From NCBI RefSeq assembly GCF_007489275.1, contig NZ_VLNR01000012.1, positions 1 to 64,000 on the forward strand: DNA of 64,000 nucleotides. Direction: 5' to 3'. The notes under the pieces were generated by a model. The model searched no databases, was not told the DNA's origin, and was given only the letters and a program-made list of their open reading frames with translations. A program made the translations under genes and the position numbers. Each line of letters begins with the position of its first letter. The stretch's first letter is position 1. Below, one piece after another: positions 1 through 8,979 of the stretch. Source of the DNA: Aquimarina algiphila (lineage in GTDB: Bacteria > Bacteroidota > Bacteroidia > Flavobacteriales > Flavobacteriaceae).

Positions 1-193
1 TATATCCAAATTTTAAACGCGAACGTTGTTGTACAAATAATCCTGCATCAACTCCATCTGGTAAAAGGCTTCCAAAACCATTTAAATATTCTAACCGAGG
101 CCTGATATCTGCATCAATACTTAATTCTTGACTTTTTCCTCTAAAAGCAAATACTACAAACAGTAATGTTGTTATCAATAACTTGTTTTTCAT
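1..193 (-). CDS. Alginate-export-like outer membrane porin, N-terminal part (runs off the left edge)
   Basis: The start codon is at 193-191 on the minus strand and the frame stays open to the window edge, giving about 64 residues. Residues 1-21 are a signal peptide ending near GKSQ. The mature start has the pattern of alginate-export-family beta-barrels (ELSIDADIRPRLEY, then QQRSRLKFGY). Such barrels often sit in flavobacterial nitrate clusters and may admit anions, but that role is inferred. It is divergent from the response regulator and shares its operator-bearing upstream region. The C-terminal barrel cannot be seen. Confidence 0.6.
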   Translation of the reverse strand, partial: MKNKLLITTLLFVVFAFRGKSQELSIDADIRPRLEYLNGFGSLLPDGVDAGLFVQQRSRLKFGY

Positions 194-345
194 TTCAATA
201 ATTTTAGATTAGTTTAAAAATAGAACCTTAGGAAGTTAATTTATGTTTTGATAAAAGTACCCCCTGATTTAAATGTAAATTATGACTGATATCATTTTGT
301 ATTCCTCTGATTGTATTATTAATGATAATGTCATTTACTGAAATC

Positions 346-371
346 AAAAATAAGTATTAATACTTATTTTT
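346..371. promoter_or_regulatory. Operator palindrome, site 1
   Basis: This is a perfect 26-bp palindrome with core TAAGTA-TTAA-TACTTA at 351-366. It lies between the divergent porin (starts 193) and response regulator (starts 510). The same 6-4-6 layout recurs upstream of every transcription unit of the nitrate island. Each heptamer (ATAAGTA / TACTTAT) fits the published E. coli NarL half-site consensus as I recall it, but the orientation and spacing differ from the classical 7-2-7. Apart from this and the neighbouring site at 383-398, I see nothing else in the 316-base gap. Confidence 0.7.
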
Positions 372-382
372 TATTGTTTTTA

Positions 383-398
383 TATGTAAAAATACTTA
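383..398. promoter_or_regulatory. Operator-like site 1b (imperfect)
   Basis: The sequence TATGTA-AAAA-TACTTA has the same 6-4-6 layout as site 1 with one arm mismatch. Its start is 32 bp from that of site 1, about three helical turns, so both could be bound on one DNA face. It lies 111 bases upstream of the response regulator start, which suggests autoregulation. Confidence 0.45.
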
Positions 399-509
399 GT
401 TTTATTTTTCAAATTTATAAAATTACTTAAGCGTTTTTGAAATATTCATATATTTGGATGCAGAAGAAGTTGCATTTTATGCTACATTTTAAATAAATAA
501 TACGCGATT

Positions 510-1187
510 ATGATAAAAATAGTATTGGTTGACGATCATTTTATGGTAAGAGATGGCATTCGTGCTATTCTGGAAGATGAGGAACAATACAGTGTAGTGG
601 GAGAAGCGTCAAATGGTCCAGAGGCTATTGAATTAGTTCAGTCTTTGAGTCCTGATATTGTTATCTGTGATATAAGAATGCCTCAGATGTCAGGTATAGA
701 GGTTGTTCAAAAAATAACAGCACTAGATAATTCAGTAAGAACTATCATGTTGTCAATGCATGATTCTGATGAGTACATATTACAATCCATTAATGCGGGG
801 GCAGAAGGTTATTTACTTAAAGATGCTGGCAAGGAAGAATTTCTTAAGGCCATTTCTGTGGTTAGTAAAGGAGATAAATATTTTAGTGGAGATGTATCTT
901 CTATTTTGGTTAGAAGTATAAAAGGTAGTGATTCTTCAAATATTTCTGCAATAGATACTAATGTTGCAAAGAAACAATCATCTAAAGATTTGTTTGAATT
1001 AACTAAAAGAGAAGCTCAGATACTGCGCCTTGCTGTTTCTGGAATGACAAATAAAGACATAGCGCAGGAACTTAATATAAGTAAAAGAACAACAGAAGTA
1101 CATCGTTTTAATCTTATGAAAAAGATGGGAGTTAAAAATGTATTGGAGCTTAATAATAAAGCTAGGGAATATGGAATGATTCCCTAG
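510..1187 (+). CDS. NarL/FixJ-family response regulator
   Basis: This 225-residue protein has a receiver domain (about 1-120) and a LuxR-type helix-turn-helix (about 165-225). Acidic residues D8-D9, phospho-acceptor D54 (VICDIRMP) and a conserved lysine in LLKDAG are visible. The HTH contains LTKREAQIL and the GMTNKDIAQELNIS recognition pattern. No histidine kinase is adjacent, so it is an orphan in this window. It is convergent with the PilJ-like protein, 17 bases apart. Two operator-like palindromes lie upstream. Position and NarL-type fold make it the leading candidate regulator of the nitrate genes, by inference. Confidence 0.9.
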   Translation: MIKIVLVDDHFMVRDGIRAILEDEEQYSVVGEASNGPEAIELVQSLSPDIVICDIRMPQMSGIEVVQKITALDNSVRTIMLSMHDSDEYILQSINAGAEGYLLKDAGKEEFLKAISVVSKGDKYFSGDVSSILVRSIKGSDSSNISAIDTNVAKKQSSKDLFELTKREAQILRLAVSGMTNKDIAQELNISKRTTEVHRFNLMKKMGVKNVLELNNKAREYGMIP

Positions 1188-1193
1188 CTTTTT
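1158..1193 (+). terminator. Intrinsic terminator overlapping the end of the response regulator gene
   Basis: A 13-bp perfect stem (1158-1170 with 1179-1191), an 8-base loop and a T run form an intrinsic terminator. The stem contains the last codons and the stop codon (1185-1187) of the regulator gene. On the opposite strand it is followed by an A/T-rich tract, so it may also stop transcription from the convergent gene ending at 1205. Confidence 0.8.
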
Positions 1194-1204
1194 GAAGTAA
1201 AGTT

Positions 1205-2056
1205 TCAGAGGCTTTTGGATATTATTTCATAAACCCCTGTTATTTTATTAAAACTTTTGGTTAAGCTGTTAGTGGTATTAAAAACATCTTCAAGTGAAAA
1301 AGTTCCATTAAGAAATCCTTTTTTGTTAGCTTGAAATTTTTCCCATGTTGCCATTACATTACCAAGTTCTTCTTCGATTTCAGTTGTATTATAGCTATTG
1401 ATTAATAAATCTCCAATAACCGAATCAAACTCATCAAAAATTTTATTCATTACATTTTTGTGCTCGTTTTTTTGATCAGGAAACATTAAAGAAGCTGTAT
1501 AGTATAAGCAAAGTCTCTGTGATAACATTCGTTGCTTACCAGAGACATTAATTGTATTTGCAAGATCTTGATTTTTATTTTTAAAGAATTGATTATTGTA
1601 TTTAGAACTTGTCTCTATGCTTAAAACTAGTTCATGAGATTTGCTTAGTAATGATGTATTTAACTTCATAACCTCTTCTGAGTTCATATAATTAGGTGGG
1701 GAACTTATAACTCCTTTAAACTTCACCCATGACTTTTTCACATCTTTTATAGAGAGCTTGATTGCTGAACTAGGCGCATTTTTACTTAATATATCTAATT
1801 GTTTTTCAAAAATAAACTTACTCGAATTAAGTTCCTTTTTGATTTCTTCGCTATCAATTCCTTTAGAGATCAATAAAAATGCTTTAGACATTTTTTGTGA
1901 TAACATTCGTTGTTTTCCTGATATGTTTATGGCTTTATTGTAGCTAATTGATCCATAATCTTGAGATTGAGAGAATGAATTAGAGGTAATTAATAATATC
2001 GTAAAAATAGAAATGAATAGGGTTTTTGGTTTTTTGAGTAAATATTTTAATGTCAT
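1205..2056 (-). CDS. Secreted protein with two PilJ/NarX-type (nitrate-sensor-like) domains
   Basis: This 283-residue protein has a signal peptide (about 1-30) and then only an extracytoplasmic region. It carries two P-box-like motifs, one near residues 46-60 (ISGKQRMLSQKMSKA) and one near 171-185 (VSGKQRMLSQRLCLY). In PilJ and NarX family sensors this motif sits in the periplasmic ligand pocket; in NarX it binds nitrate or nitrite. There is no second transmembrane helix, kinase or methyl-accepting domain, so it cannot signal alone. Its promoter region has operator site 2 and it neighbours an orphan NarL-type regulator. It may be a periplasmic nitrate co-receptor; this is inference. Confidence 0.75.
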   Translation of the reverse strand: MTLKYLLKKPKTLFISIFTILLITSNSFSQSQDYGSISYNKAINISGKQRMLSQKMSKAFLLISKGIDSEEIKKELNSSKFIFEKQLDILSKNAPSSAIKLSIKDVKKSWVKFKGVISSPPNYMNSEEVMKLNTSLLSKSHELVLSIETSSKYNNQFFKNKNQDLANTINVSGKQRMLSQRLCLYYTASLMFPDQKNEHKNVMNKIFDEFDSVIGDLLINSYNTTEIEEELGNVMATWEKFQANKKGFLNGTFSLEDVFNTTNSLTKSFNKITGVYEIISKSL

Positions 2057-2084
2057 ATAGAATGATTTAGGTTTTAATATTTTT

Positions 2085-2100
2085 TAAGTAAATATACTTA
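2085..2100. promoter_or_regulatory. Operator palindrome, site 2
   Basis: TAAGTA-AATA-TACTTA lies 29 bases upstream of the minus-strand PilJ-like gene. The 379-base gap 2057-2435 also holds site 3, a GAGTATT/AATACTC inverted pair near 2258 and 2301, and a 13-mer at 2301-2313 that recurs near 21,660. I see no gene there. Confidence 0.65.
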
Positions 2101-2375
2101 TTTTTTAATTCCTGTCAAATAATTATTTTTTTATTATTCATGAGAGTTTAGAAGGAGTAATCTGCTAGTGCTTATTTAAGACTTGTTTAACGGAAAAACC
2201 ATGTTAAAAGTGGAAAAAGACCTTATTTTATTGATAGTTATGCTATTATTTTGGTAATGAGTATTGATCGATTTATAATTTTTTTCGACTCAAATTATCG
2301 AATACTCAATTTGTGATACCGAATATTTTGTAATAGATAATAATGAGTCAAATACGTGTTTTTTGTTATGTAAAT

Positions 2376-2391
2376 TAAGTAATAATACTTA
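2376..2391 (+). promoter_or_regulatory. Operator palindrome, site 3 (nrtA promoter)
   Basis: TAAGTA-ATAA-TACTTA ends 44 bases before the nrtA start. It runs straight into GTTTTG (2392-2397), a candidate -33 TTTG element, as at site 4. No convincing -7 TAnnTTTG box follows, so an activator bound at the palindrome may be needed. Confidence 0.65.
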
Positions 2392-2435
2392 GTTTTGAAT
2401 AATCCTATTTAATAAAATTCTCAAAACACAGAATT

Positions 2436-3836
2436 ATGAAAAAAGTACATTTTAAAATTATAATAATTATTACCACTATGGCATTAATGTCTTGTGGGGG
2501 AGAAAAGAAAAAGGAAATAGCTTCAAGTGATTCTTCTGTAGAAGAATCATCAAAATTGCTTATAGAAAAGCCTCAATTGACTTTTGGTTTTATAAAATTA
2601 ACCGATATGGCACCTCTTGCTATTGCAAAAGAAAAAGGTTTTTTTGAAGATGAAGGTTTATTTGTTTCTGTTGAAGCACAATCTAACTGGAAAAATGTAT
2701 TAGACCGAGTGATCGATGGTCAATTGGATGGCTCTCATATGTTAGCGGGACAACCAATAGCAGCTGGTGCAGGATTTGGAAGGCAAGCTGAGTTGGTAAC
2801 TCCATTTTCTATGGATTTAAATGGAAATGGTATTACTGTTTCTAATGATGTTTGGTCAAAAATGAAGCCTAATGTTCCTGTCGGAGAAGATGGTAAACCG
2901 ATTCATCCGATATCGGCAACCGCTCTTAAACCAGTAATTGATTCTTATAAAGATGAAGGAAAAGCTTTTAAGATGGGAATGGTGTTTCCTGTATCAACTC
3001 ATAATTATGAAATTAGATACTGGCTCGCGGCAGCCGGAATTAATCCAGGGATGTATTCTAAAGAAAATATACAAGGACAAATTGATGCTGAAGTGTTATT
3101 GTCTGTAACTCCACCACCACAAATGCCAGCTACACTTGAAGCGGGAACAATTTATGGATATTGTGTAGGTGAGCCTTGGAATCAACAAGCTGTTTTTAAG
3201 GGGATTGGTGTGCCTGTAACTACAAATTATGACATCTGGAAAAACAATCCGGAAAAAGTGTTTGTGATGACTAAGAAATTTATTGAGAAATACCCTAATA
3301 CGGCTGTAGCAGTTACAAAAGCATTAATTAGAGCGGGAAAATGGCTGGATGCTCCTGGTAATCGTAAAGAAGCTGTTAAGATTTTATCTATGCCCGGATA
3401 TGTAGGTGCAGATGAAGTAGTATTGGCTAATTCAATGACTGGTACATTTGAATTTGAGAAAGGTGATAAAAGAGAAATGCCAGATTTTAATGTATTCTAT
3501 CGCTATGATGCAACATATCCTTTCTATTCTGATGGAATTTGGTTCTTGACTCAGATGAGAAGATGGGGGCAAATCCCAGAAAGTAAACCAGTAGAATGGT
3601 ATGAGAAAACAATCAAAGATATTTACCGACCAGATATATGGAAAAAAGCTGCTAACCTATTAGTGTCAGAAGGGCATTTAGAAGCATCAGAATTGCCAGA
3701 AACAGATGGTTATAAACCAGCAACGACAGATTTTATTGATGGTAAAAAGTTTGATGCCAAAGATCCTATAGGGTATATAAACAGTTTTAATATAGGAAAT
3801 AAAGAAAGTGAAGAAGGTGTTTCGAACATCGAATAA
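2436..3836 (+). CDS. nrtA: Nitrate ABC transporter substrate-binding lipoprotein (NrtA/CmpA family)
   Basis: This 466-residue protein begins with a lipoprotein signal ending LMSC at C20. The body shows the NrtA/CmpA pattern: [28 protein letters not shown], split here as an N-terminal strand and the KGFF motif, then [27 protein letters not shown] and [12 protein letters not shown]. Family members bind nitrate/nitrite or bicarbonate outside the membrane and pass it to the permease. Nitrate is favoured because of narK and nitrate reductase nearby. It is the first gene of a four-gene operon with permease and two ATPases. Operator site 3 lies upstream. Confidence 0.9.
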   Translation: MKKVHFKIIIIITTMALMSCGGEKKKEIASSDSSVEESSKLLIEKPQLTFGFIKLTDMAPLAIAKEKGFFEDEGLFVSVEAQSNWKNVLDRVIDGQLDGSHMLAGQPIAAGAGFGRQAELVTPFSMDLNGNGITVSNDVWSKMKPNVPVGEDGKPIHPISATALKPVIDSYKDEGKAFKMGMVFPVSTHNYEIRYWLAAAGINPGMYSKENIQGQIDAEVLLSVTPPPQMPATLEAGTIYGYCVGEPWNQQAVFKGIGVPVTTNYDIWKNNPEKVFVMTKKFIEKYPNTAVAVTKALIRAGKWLDAPGNRKEAVKILSMPGYVGADEVVLANSMTGTFEFEKGDKREMPDFNVFYRYDATYPFYSDGIWFLTQMRRWGQIPESKPVEWYEKTIKDIYRPDIWKKAANLLVSEGHLEASELPETDGYKPATTDFIDGKKFDAKDPIGYINSFNIGNKESEEGVSNIE

Positions 3837-3945
3837 TGAAATGATGCGTCACTAAAATATCAAATATAGCAATCGATCATTAAGTATCATATATAAACTT
3901 AATGGTTGATTGTTAGAAAATTTAAAAATATAAAAACGACAACAG

Positions 3946-5043
3946 ATGAAAGATAGATCAATCCATGTCCTAAATTTTGTGGGATTAGGTTTTTTTGAAC
4001 CAGCAATTAGATTGGCGACAGGTGAAGAAGTACAGAAAAATTTGGTCATATTGTTTAAGAAAGTGTTTTTGCCAATCTTATCGGTGGGATTATTTTTGAT
4101 CGTGTGGCATTCTGGAGCAACGTATTTGTATAATATAGAAAAGGATGCACGTATAGAAAAGGCTCTCGTAGATAGAGGAGAAGCAGCGGCTAATGAAATG
4201 AGAGTATGTATCGAATCAGGAGATGTTAGTTGTCAGCCTAATACATTACCATCACCAACTCAGGTATGGACAGCTTATAAATCATTATTAGCAGATCATA
4301 GAATTATTGCAGAAAAGAAATCTGCTTTTGCTGATAAGGTCGCAGCTACTAATGAAAAAAGAGAAGCGCAAGGTCTCGATGCTATTAAATATACTGGTAG
4401 GCCATCATTTGTAGACCAGATTTTCACAAGTTTGAAAACCGTTTTTGCTGGATTTTTATTAGCTTTTTTTATAGCAGTTCCTATTGGGATTATGTTAGGA
4501 TTAAGTGAGACATTAAGGTCTTCAGTGAATTGGTTGATACAGATTTTTAAACCTGTTTCTCCAGTGGTGTGGTTACTCTTGGTTTTCATGATCGTAAAAA
4601 CGTTAACAAAAAACTCAGATACAGACAGCTCATTTATTATTTCATTTATTAGTGTAGGACTTTGTTCTATGTGGGCGACATTGGTAAATACCAGTATGGG
4701 GGTTTCGTCGGTGGATAAAGACTATATTAATGTTGCTAAGGTTCTTCAGCTTAGTGTTGGTCAAAAAGTATTTAAAATCATTTTACCATCTTCTTTTCCA
4801 TTAATTTTTACTGGATTGCGAATTACATTATCTGTAGCTTGGATGGTGTTAATTGCTATAGAATTATTAGCACAAAGCCCGGGATTAGGATCATTTGTTT
4901 GGGAAGAGTTTCAGAATGGAGCAAACGATTCAAATTCTAAAATCATAGTAGCGATGTTCGTAATAGGTGTCATAGGATTCTTATTAGATAGAATTATGCT
5001 TACGATACAAAAATTCGTAACATTTACAGAAGAAACTGCTTAA
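3946..5043 (+). CDS. nrtB: Nitrate ABC transporter permease (NrtB type)
   Basis: This 365-residue inner membrane permease has a first helix at about residues 38-57, then roughly 90 mostly polar residues, then the binding-protein-dependent transport domain. The cytoplasmic coupling (EAA-like) loop is VAKVLQLSVGQKVFKIILP. The end of the domain, AIELLAQSPGLGSFVWEEF, matches NrtB/SsuC permeases. The hydrophilic insert after helix 1 makes it longer than a minimal SsuC. The start follows nrtA by 109 bases and the next gene starts 9 bases after its stop. Confidence 0.88.
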   Translation: MKDRSIHVLNFVGLGFFEPAIRLATGEEVQKNLVILFKKVFLPILSVGLFLIVWHSGATYLYNIEKDARIEKALVDRGEAAANEMRVCIESGDVSCQPNTLPSPTQVWTAYKSLLADHRIIAEKKSAFADKVAATNEKREAQGLDAIKYTGRPSFVDQIFTSLKTVFAGFLLAFFIAVPIGIMLGLSETLRSSVNWLIQIFKPVSPVVWLLLVFMIVKTLTKNSDTDSSFIISFISVGLCSMWATLVNTSMGVSSVDKDYINVAKVLQLSVGQKVFKIILPSSFPLIFTGLRITLSVAWMVLIAIELLAQSPGLGSFVWEEFQNGANDSNSKIIVAMFVIGVIGFLLDRIMLTIQKFVTFTEETA

Positions 5044-5052
5044 GAAAAAAAT

Positions 5053-5916
5053 ATGGCATACATAGAATTAAGAAATGTATCAAAATCTTTTGGTACCGGA
5101 AAAAACAAGACACAGGTATTGTCTAATATCAATCTCGAAATCGAAGAAGGTGAGTTTGTGGCAATTGTCGGATTTACAGGAAGTGGAAAAACAACATTAA
5201 TTAACATTATTTCCGGATTAATCATGCCAGATGAAGGTGAAGTGCTGTTTAAAGGTGAGCCTGTAACAGGACCTAGTCATGAACGTGGAGTGATTTTTCA
5301 GAATTATTCATTATTGCCTTGGCTTAATGTCAAAAATAATGTTGGTATGGCTGTAAAAGAAGCGTTTAAAAAAATGTCAAGAAAAGATAGGACTAAGCGT
5401 GTCGAAGAATATGTAGAGATGGTAAGCCTGTCTCCTGCAATTCATAAATTACCAAAAGAACTATCCGGGGGAATGCGTCAAAGGGTTTCGGTAACCAGAG
5501 CATTATCGATGAGTCCAGATGTGATCCTTATGGATGAACCTCTTAGTGCACTAGATGCTCTTACAAGGGGAAATCTACAGCAGGAAATCCTAAAAATTTG
5601 GAATAAAGATAAGAAGACAGCTTTGTTGATTACTAATGATGTAGATGAAGGAATTTTGATGGCTGATCGAATTATACCTCTTAAACCAGGGCCTAAAGCT
5701 ACATTGGGACCAGAATATAAGGTTAATTTAGAACGCCCAAGGGATAAAACCGCATTAAATCATAATGAGGAGTATAAAAAATTGCGTAATAGTATTATGG
5801 AGTACTTGATACAAATAGGAGAACAACGTAACTCTAAAAAAGAGAATAATTATGTGTTACCCGATATCAAGCCTAGAATCAAACCAATACCTTTCAGAGG
5901 ATTAATTTTTAATTAA
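5053..5916 (+). CDS. Nitrate ABC transporter ATP-binding protein 1 (NrtC/NrtD type, H-loop altered)
   Basis: This 287-residue ABC ATPase has Walker [11 protein letters not shown]-loop region [11 protein letters not shown], signature LSGGMRQR and Walker [13 protein letters not shown]. The H-loop histidine is replaced by asparagine ([11 protein letters not shown]195), whereas its partner has the normal histidine. The C-terminal 50 residues are an extension after the nucleotide-binding fold. It is not an NrtC fusion, since no binding-protein domain follows. It should pair with the next gene to power NrtB. See the finding on asymmetric ATP sites. Confidence 0.88.
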   Translation: MAYIELRNVSKSFGTGKNKTQVLSNINLEIEEGEFVAIVGFTGSGKTTLINIISGLIMPDEGEVLFKGEPVTGPSHERGVIFQNYSLLPWLNVKNNVGMAVKEAFKKMSRKDRTKRVEEYVEMVSLSPAIHKLPKELSGGMRQRVSVTRALSMSPDVILMDEPLSALDALTRGNLQQEILKIWNKDKKTALLITNDVDEGILMADRIIPLKPGPKATLGPEYKVNLERPRDKTALNHNEEYKKLRNSIMEYLIQIGEQRNSKKENNYVLPDIKPRIKPIPFRGLIFN

Positions 5917-5928
5917 AACACAACATAT

Positions 5929-6753
5929 ATGAAAGAAATACTGGAAAAACCTGTGATAAGAAGAACTGATAATGGGTTGTTTGAGGATAAATATATGATG
6001 GATATTTCTCAACTCACAAAAATCTATCCAACACCTAATGGAGATTATGTCGTCTTAGACGATTTGGATTTGAAAATTAAACATGAGGAATTCGTTTCTA
6101 TAATAGGTCATTCAGGATGTGGTAAATCTACATTGCTCACTATGATTGCAGGACTTAATCCTATTTCCAGAGGTACAATTGTTGTAAATAATCAAACTAT
6201 AAAAGGACCAGGTCCAGATAGAGGGGTGATTTTTCAATCTCCAAGTCTTTTACCTTGGATGACTGCTTATGAGAATGTAATGCTTGGTGTAAAGCAGGTT
6301 TTTTCGCATGGGACAAAAAGAGATAGAGATGATATTGTAAAGTACTATTTGGCCAAAGTTGGACTTGAAGATGCAATGTATAAAAAGGCAAAAGAACTCT
6401 CACAGGGTATGCAACAACGTGTGGGTATTGCAAGAGCATTTGCAATAAAGCCAAAGGTTTTGTTGTTGGATGAGCCTTTCGGGATGTTGGATTCTTTAAC
6501 AAGAGGAGAATTGCAAGATGTATTGATCGAAGTTTGGAATCAGGAAAAAATTACAGCTATTATGATTACTCATGATGTTGATGAATCCATATTTTTGGCA
6601 GATAGAGTGATTATGATGACTAGTGGTCCAAGAGCAAAAGTGGGTGATATTCTGGAAATAGATTTTGAAAGACCACGACTTAGAAAAAATGTATTAGACC
6701 ATCCTGACTACTATAAATATAGAGAGCATCTTATTAATTTTTTAGAACATTAA
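5929..6753 (+). CDS. nrtD: Nitrate ABC transporter ATP-binding protein 2 (NrtD type, signature altered)
   Basis: This 274-residue ABC ATPase has Walker A GHSGCGKST, Walker B VLLLDEPFGMLD and a normal H-loop (IMITHDVDES). The signature motif reads LSQGMQQR instead of LSGGxxQR, with Q159 replacing a glycine. About 25 extra residues precede the domain. It follows the first ATPase by 12 bases and ends the operon. Homology to NrtD/SsuB/TauB ATPases is clear; nitrate specificity comes from context. Confidence 0.88.
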   Translation: MKEILEKPVIRRTDNGLFEDKYMMDISQLTKIYPTPNGDYVVLDDLDLKIKHEEFVSIIGHSGCGKSTLLTMIAGLNPISRGTIVVNNQTIKGPGPDRGVIFQSPSLLPWMTAYENVMLGVKQVFSHGTKRDRDDIVKYYLAKVGLEDAMYKKAKELSQGMQQRVGIARAFAIKPKVLLLDEPFGMLDSLTRGELQDVLIEVWNQEKITAIMITHDVDESIFLADRVIMMTSGPRAKVGDILEIDFERPRLRKNVLDHPDYYKYREHLINFLEH

Positions 6754-6911
6754 TATGTATGGGTTTGAAATTTTTTGCAAATGAGTAATTACGATATTTG
6801 AAATATATAAACCTTATTATTTTGTTTCTTTTAAATTGTATCCTTAGTACTTATGAATATCATAATAATAGATAGTATTACGTAATTATAAGCCCTTCTA
6901 AATTTTTATTT

Positions 6912-6961
6912 TAAGTATTTGTACTTAGTTTTGATTTGAATTTGTTCATTTAATGCCTTTG
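6912..6961 (+). promoter_or_regulatory. narK promoter with operator palindrome, site 4
   Basis: TAAGTA-TTTG-TACTTA (6912-6927) directly abuts a -33 TTTG (6930-6933). After a 20-base spacer comes TGCCTTTG (6954-6961), one mismatch from the Bacteroidota -7 consensus TAnnTTTG. Transcription would start near 6968, about 29 bases before narK. The operator's position next to the -33 element suits an activator. A partial variant, TACGTA-ATTA-TAAGCC, lies upstream at 6879-6894. Confidence 0.65.
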
Positions 6962-6996
6962 ATACGAAAAAATCAAAGAATCAAAACTAAGTAATC

Positions 6997-8397
6997 ATGA
7001 ATATCGAGAATAAGTCTACTACATTACAACTGTTAAATTTTAAAAGTCTACCGATCCGAACGTTTTGGATCACTTCAATTGCATTTTTTCTATGTTTCTT
7101 TGCATGGTTTGGTATTGTGCCATTTATGCCTGATGTAGTTAGAGATTTAGGATTGACTCCTGATCAAAAATGGAATTCTATAATTGTAGCCGTTTCTGGA
7201 ACAGTGTTTGCCAGATTATTGATTGGTAAATTATGTGATAAATATGGTCCTCGAATTTGTTATACATGGCTGCTAACTTTGGGGGCTATACCGGTGATCT
7301 TACTTGGTTTTGTACAAACGCCTATACAATTTATTGTTTGTAGATTGTTTATAGGTTTTATTGGTGCTTCGTTTGTGATTACACAATTTCATACTTCTAT
7401 AATGTTTGCACCAAATATTGTTGGTACAGCTAATGCTACATCGGCTGGATGGGGTAATTTGGGTGGTGGAGCTAATCGCTTGGGGATGCCTTTAATTGCA
7501 GCAGCTGTTGTGAGCTTTGGGATAGCAGAAACAGAGGCATGGAGGTATAGTATGATTGTTGCAGGAGTGGTATGTTTTTTAATGGGAATTGTGTATTTTT
7601 TCTTTACAAAAGATACGCCTAATGGTAACTATAAGGAGTTAAAGGCAAAAGGAGAAATACTACAGTCCAAAAAGGATGAAGTTCGTTTTTTGGAAGCAAT
7701 AAAAGATTACCGAGTTTGGTTGCTTTTTTTGGTGTATGCTGCTTGTTTTGGGATGGAGTTAACAGTGTACGGTACTATGGATGATTATCTTCAAAATACA
7801 TTTCAATTAGAAAGAATTACAGCAGGTAACTTAGTGATGTCGTTTGCACTAATGAATATTTTTGCCAGAACTTTAGGTGGTTTCTTCGGTGATAAGTTTG
7901 GTAAATTAAAAGGTTTGAAGGGAAGAGTTATATTTTTAGCAATTATTTTGGGAGTTGAAGGGCTTATGTTATCTTTGTTTTCGGGTATGACAGGACTGAC
8001 CTTTGGGATTGTTTTTCTGGTTGGTTTTAGCTTGACAGTTCAAATGGCCGAGGGAGCTACTTTTTCAGTTGTTCCTTTTATTAATAAAAAAGCTATAGGT
8101 TCTATTTCTGGTATTGTAGGTGCTGGTGGAAATGTAGGTGCTTTTGTTGCCGCATTGGTGTTAAAGTCAAAATCTGCTTTTGCAGAAAAAGTTGCGATAG
8201 CAGAAAACCAAGATCTCGGAGTTGATGCTGTGAACGCAGCACAAGCGTTAGCTTCATCAGAGGCAGTTTCGAGTGGGTATTTTATTATAGGAATTTTTGT
8301 TGTGTTTACTGCTGTTATGACACTTGCAATTAAATTCTCAACAGAAGATGAAAAAGAAGTGCAAAAGGAAATGAAAAATATTCCTGCGTACAATTAA
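6997..8397 (+). CDS. narK: Nitrate/nitrite MFS transporter (NarK/NasA family)
   Basis: This 466-residue major facilitator has about 12 hydrophobic segments. The nitrate signature regions are visible: GWGNLGGGANRLGMP in the first half and GIVGAGGNVGAF in the second. Family members move nitrate or nitrite across the inner membrane by proton symport or antiport. It is transcribed alone, with its own operator and promoter upstream and a strong terminator downstream. With NrtABCD it gives the cell two inner-membrane nitrate routes, probably of high affinity (ABC) and high capacity (MFS). Confidence 0.92.
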   Translation: MNIENKSTTLQLLNFKSLPIRTFWITSIAFFLCFFAWFGIVPFMPDVVRDLGLTPDQKWNSIIVAVSGTVFARLLIGKLCDKYGPRICYTWLLTLGAIPVILLGFVQTPIQFIVCRLFIGFIGASFVITQFHTSIMFAPNIVGTANATSAGWGNLGGGANRLGMPLIAAAVVSFGIAETEAWRYSMIVAGVVCFLMGIVYFFFTKDTPNGNYKELKAKGEILQSKKDEVRFLEAIKDYRVWLLFLVYAACFGMELTVYGTMDDYLQNTFQLERITAGNLVMSFALMNIFARTLGGFFGDKFGKLKGLKGRVIFLAIILGVEGLMLSLFSGMTGLTFGIVFLVGFSLTVQMAEGATFSVVPFINKKAIGSISGIVGAGGNVGAFVAALVLKSKSAFAEKVAIAENQDLGVDAVNAAQALASSEAVSSGYFIIGIFVVFTAVMTLAIKFSTEDEKEVQKEMKNIPAYN

Positions 8398-8458
8398 AGT
8401 ATAAAAATTTAGTGTTGAAACCTTAAAGAATAAGTAGCTTTAAGTGTTTCTTGTGTTG

Positions 8459-8490
8459 CCGGTCACAGTTTGTTTGTGACCGGTTTTTTT
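8459..8490 (+). terminator. Intrinsic terminator after narK
   Basis: A 9-bp perfect stem (CCGGTCACA with TGTGACCGG), a 7-base loop and seven Ts. The rest of the gap, up to the ccsA end at 8769, holds no feature I can support beyond a small GTGAT-CAA-ATCAC palindrome near 8513. Confidence 0.92.
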
Positions 8491-8768
8491 GTTTGATGTA
8501 TTTAGAGTTAATTGTGATCAAATCACTGTAATTCTTACATAAGAATATTATCTTGTTAATAACCTAACAAAAGGTTTTAACTTCAGTTTTAAATAGCTAT
8601 TGTATCCTTCCTTTTTGAAATTAAAAACTGCTTCTAATGAATGGCTTTTCGTTAGTTTATTAATGCTTTATAATAATTACAAAATTTGTTTTGTCCTTAA
8701 CAGAGTTGAAAATACGGTTATAGTTTTTAAGTTTGTTTTGTTTTGATTGTGTATTGTAGTTAACTTTT

Positions 8769-8979
8769 TTATTCATAGTTTACAAGAATCTCTTTCTTAA
8801 CTACAGGTTTTTTAAGTAATGGAATAATGATAATTATAAGGATAATTGGAATTATGATATAAATCCATTTAGGGATAGGAAATGGATCACCTTTTGCATA
8901 AGAATGTAATCCTGATAGATAGTAATTTACTCCAAAAAAGGTCATAATAAGGCTACTTAATGCTAGCAGACTACAAACA
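8769..8979 (-). pseudogene. ccsA: Detached C-terminal part of the CcsA-like protein (other frame)
   Basis: This stretch continues the upstream CcsA-like protein in another frame. It encodes the conserved end of the family: SSLIMTFFGVNYYLSGLHSYAKGD, given here as the FGVNYY and GLHSYA motifs, then a final hydrophobic helix and a basic tail. The histidine in GLHSYA is the family's second external heme-ligand histidine. Its frame is open from 9029, but the likely join is at the TA-repeat at 8979-8988. One extra TA unit there would fuse the two frames perfectly. It could be a true mutation, a phase-variable state, a recoded site or a sequencing error. Confidence 0.75.

Noticed and set aside
6879..6894. 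TACGTA-ATTA-TAAGCC as a further operator
   Set aside because: Only the left arm matches; the right arm has too many changes to count as a site.
8040..8393. 117-codon minus-strand frame
   Set aside because: It is fully antisense to narK with no coding signature.
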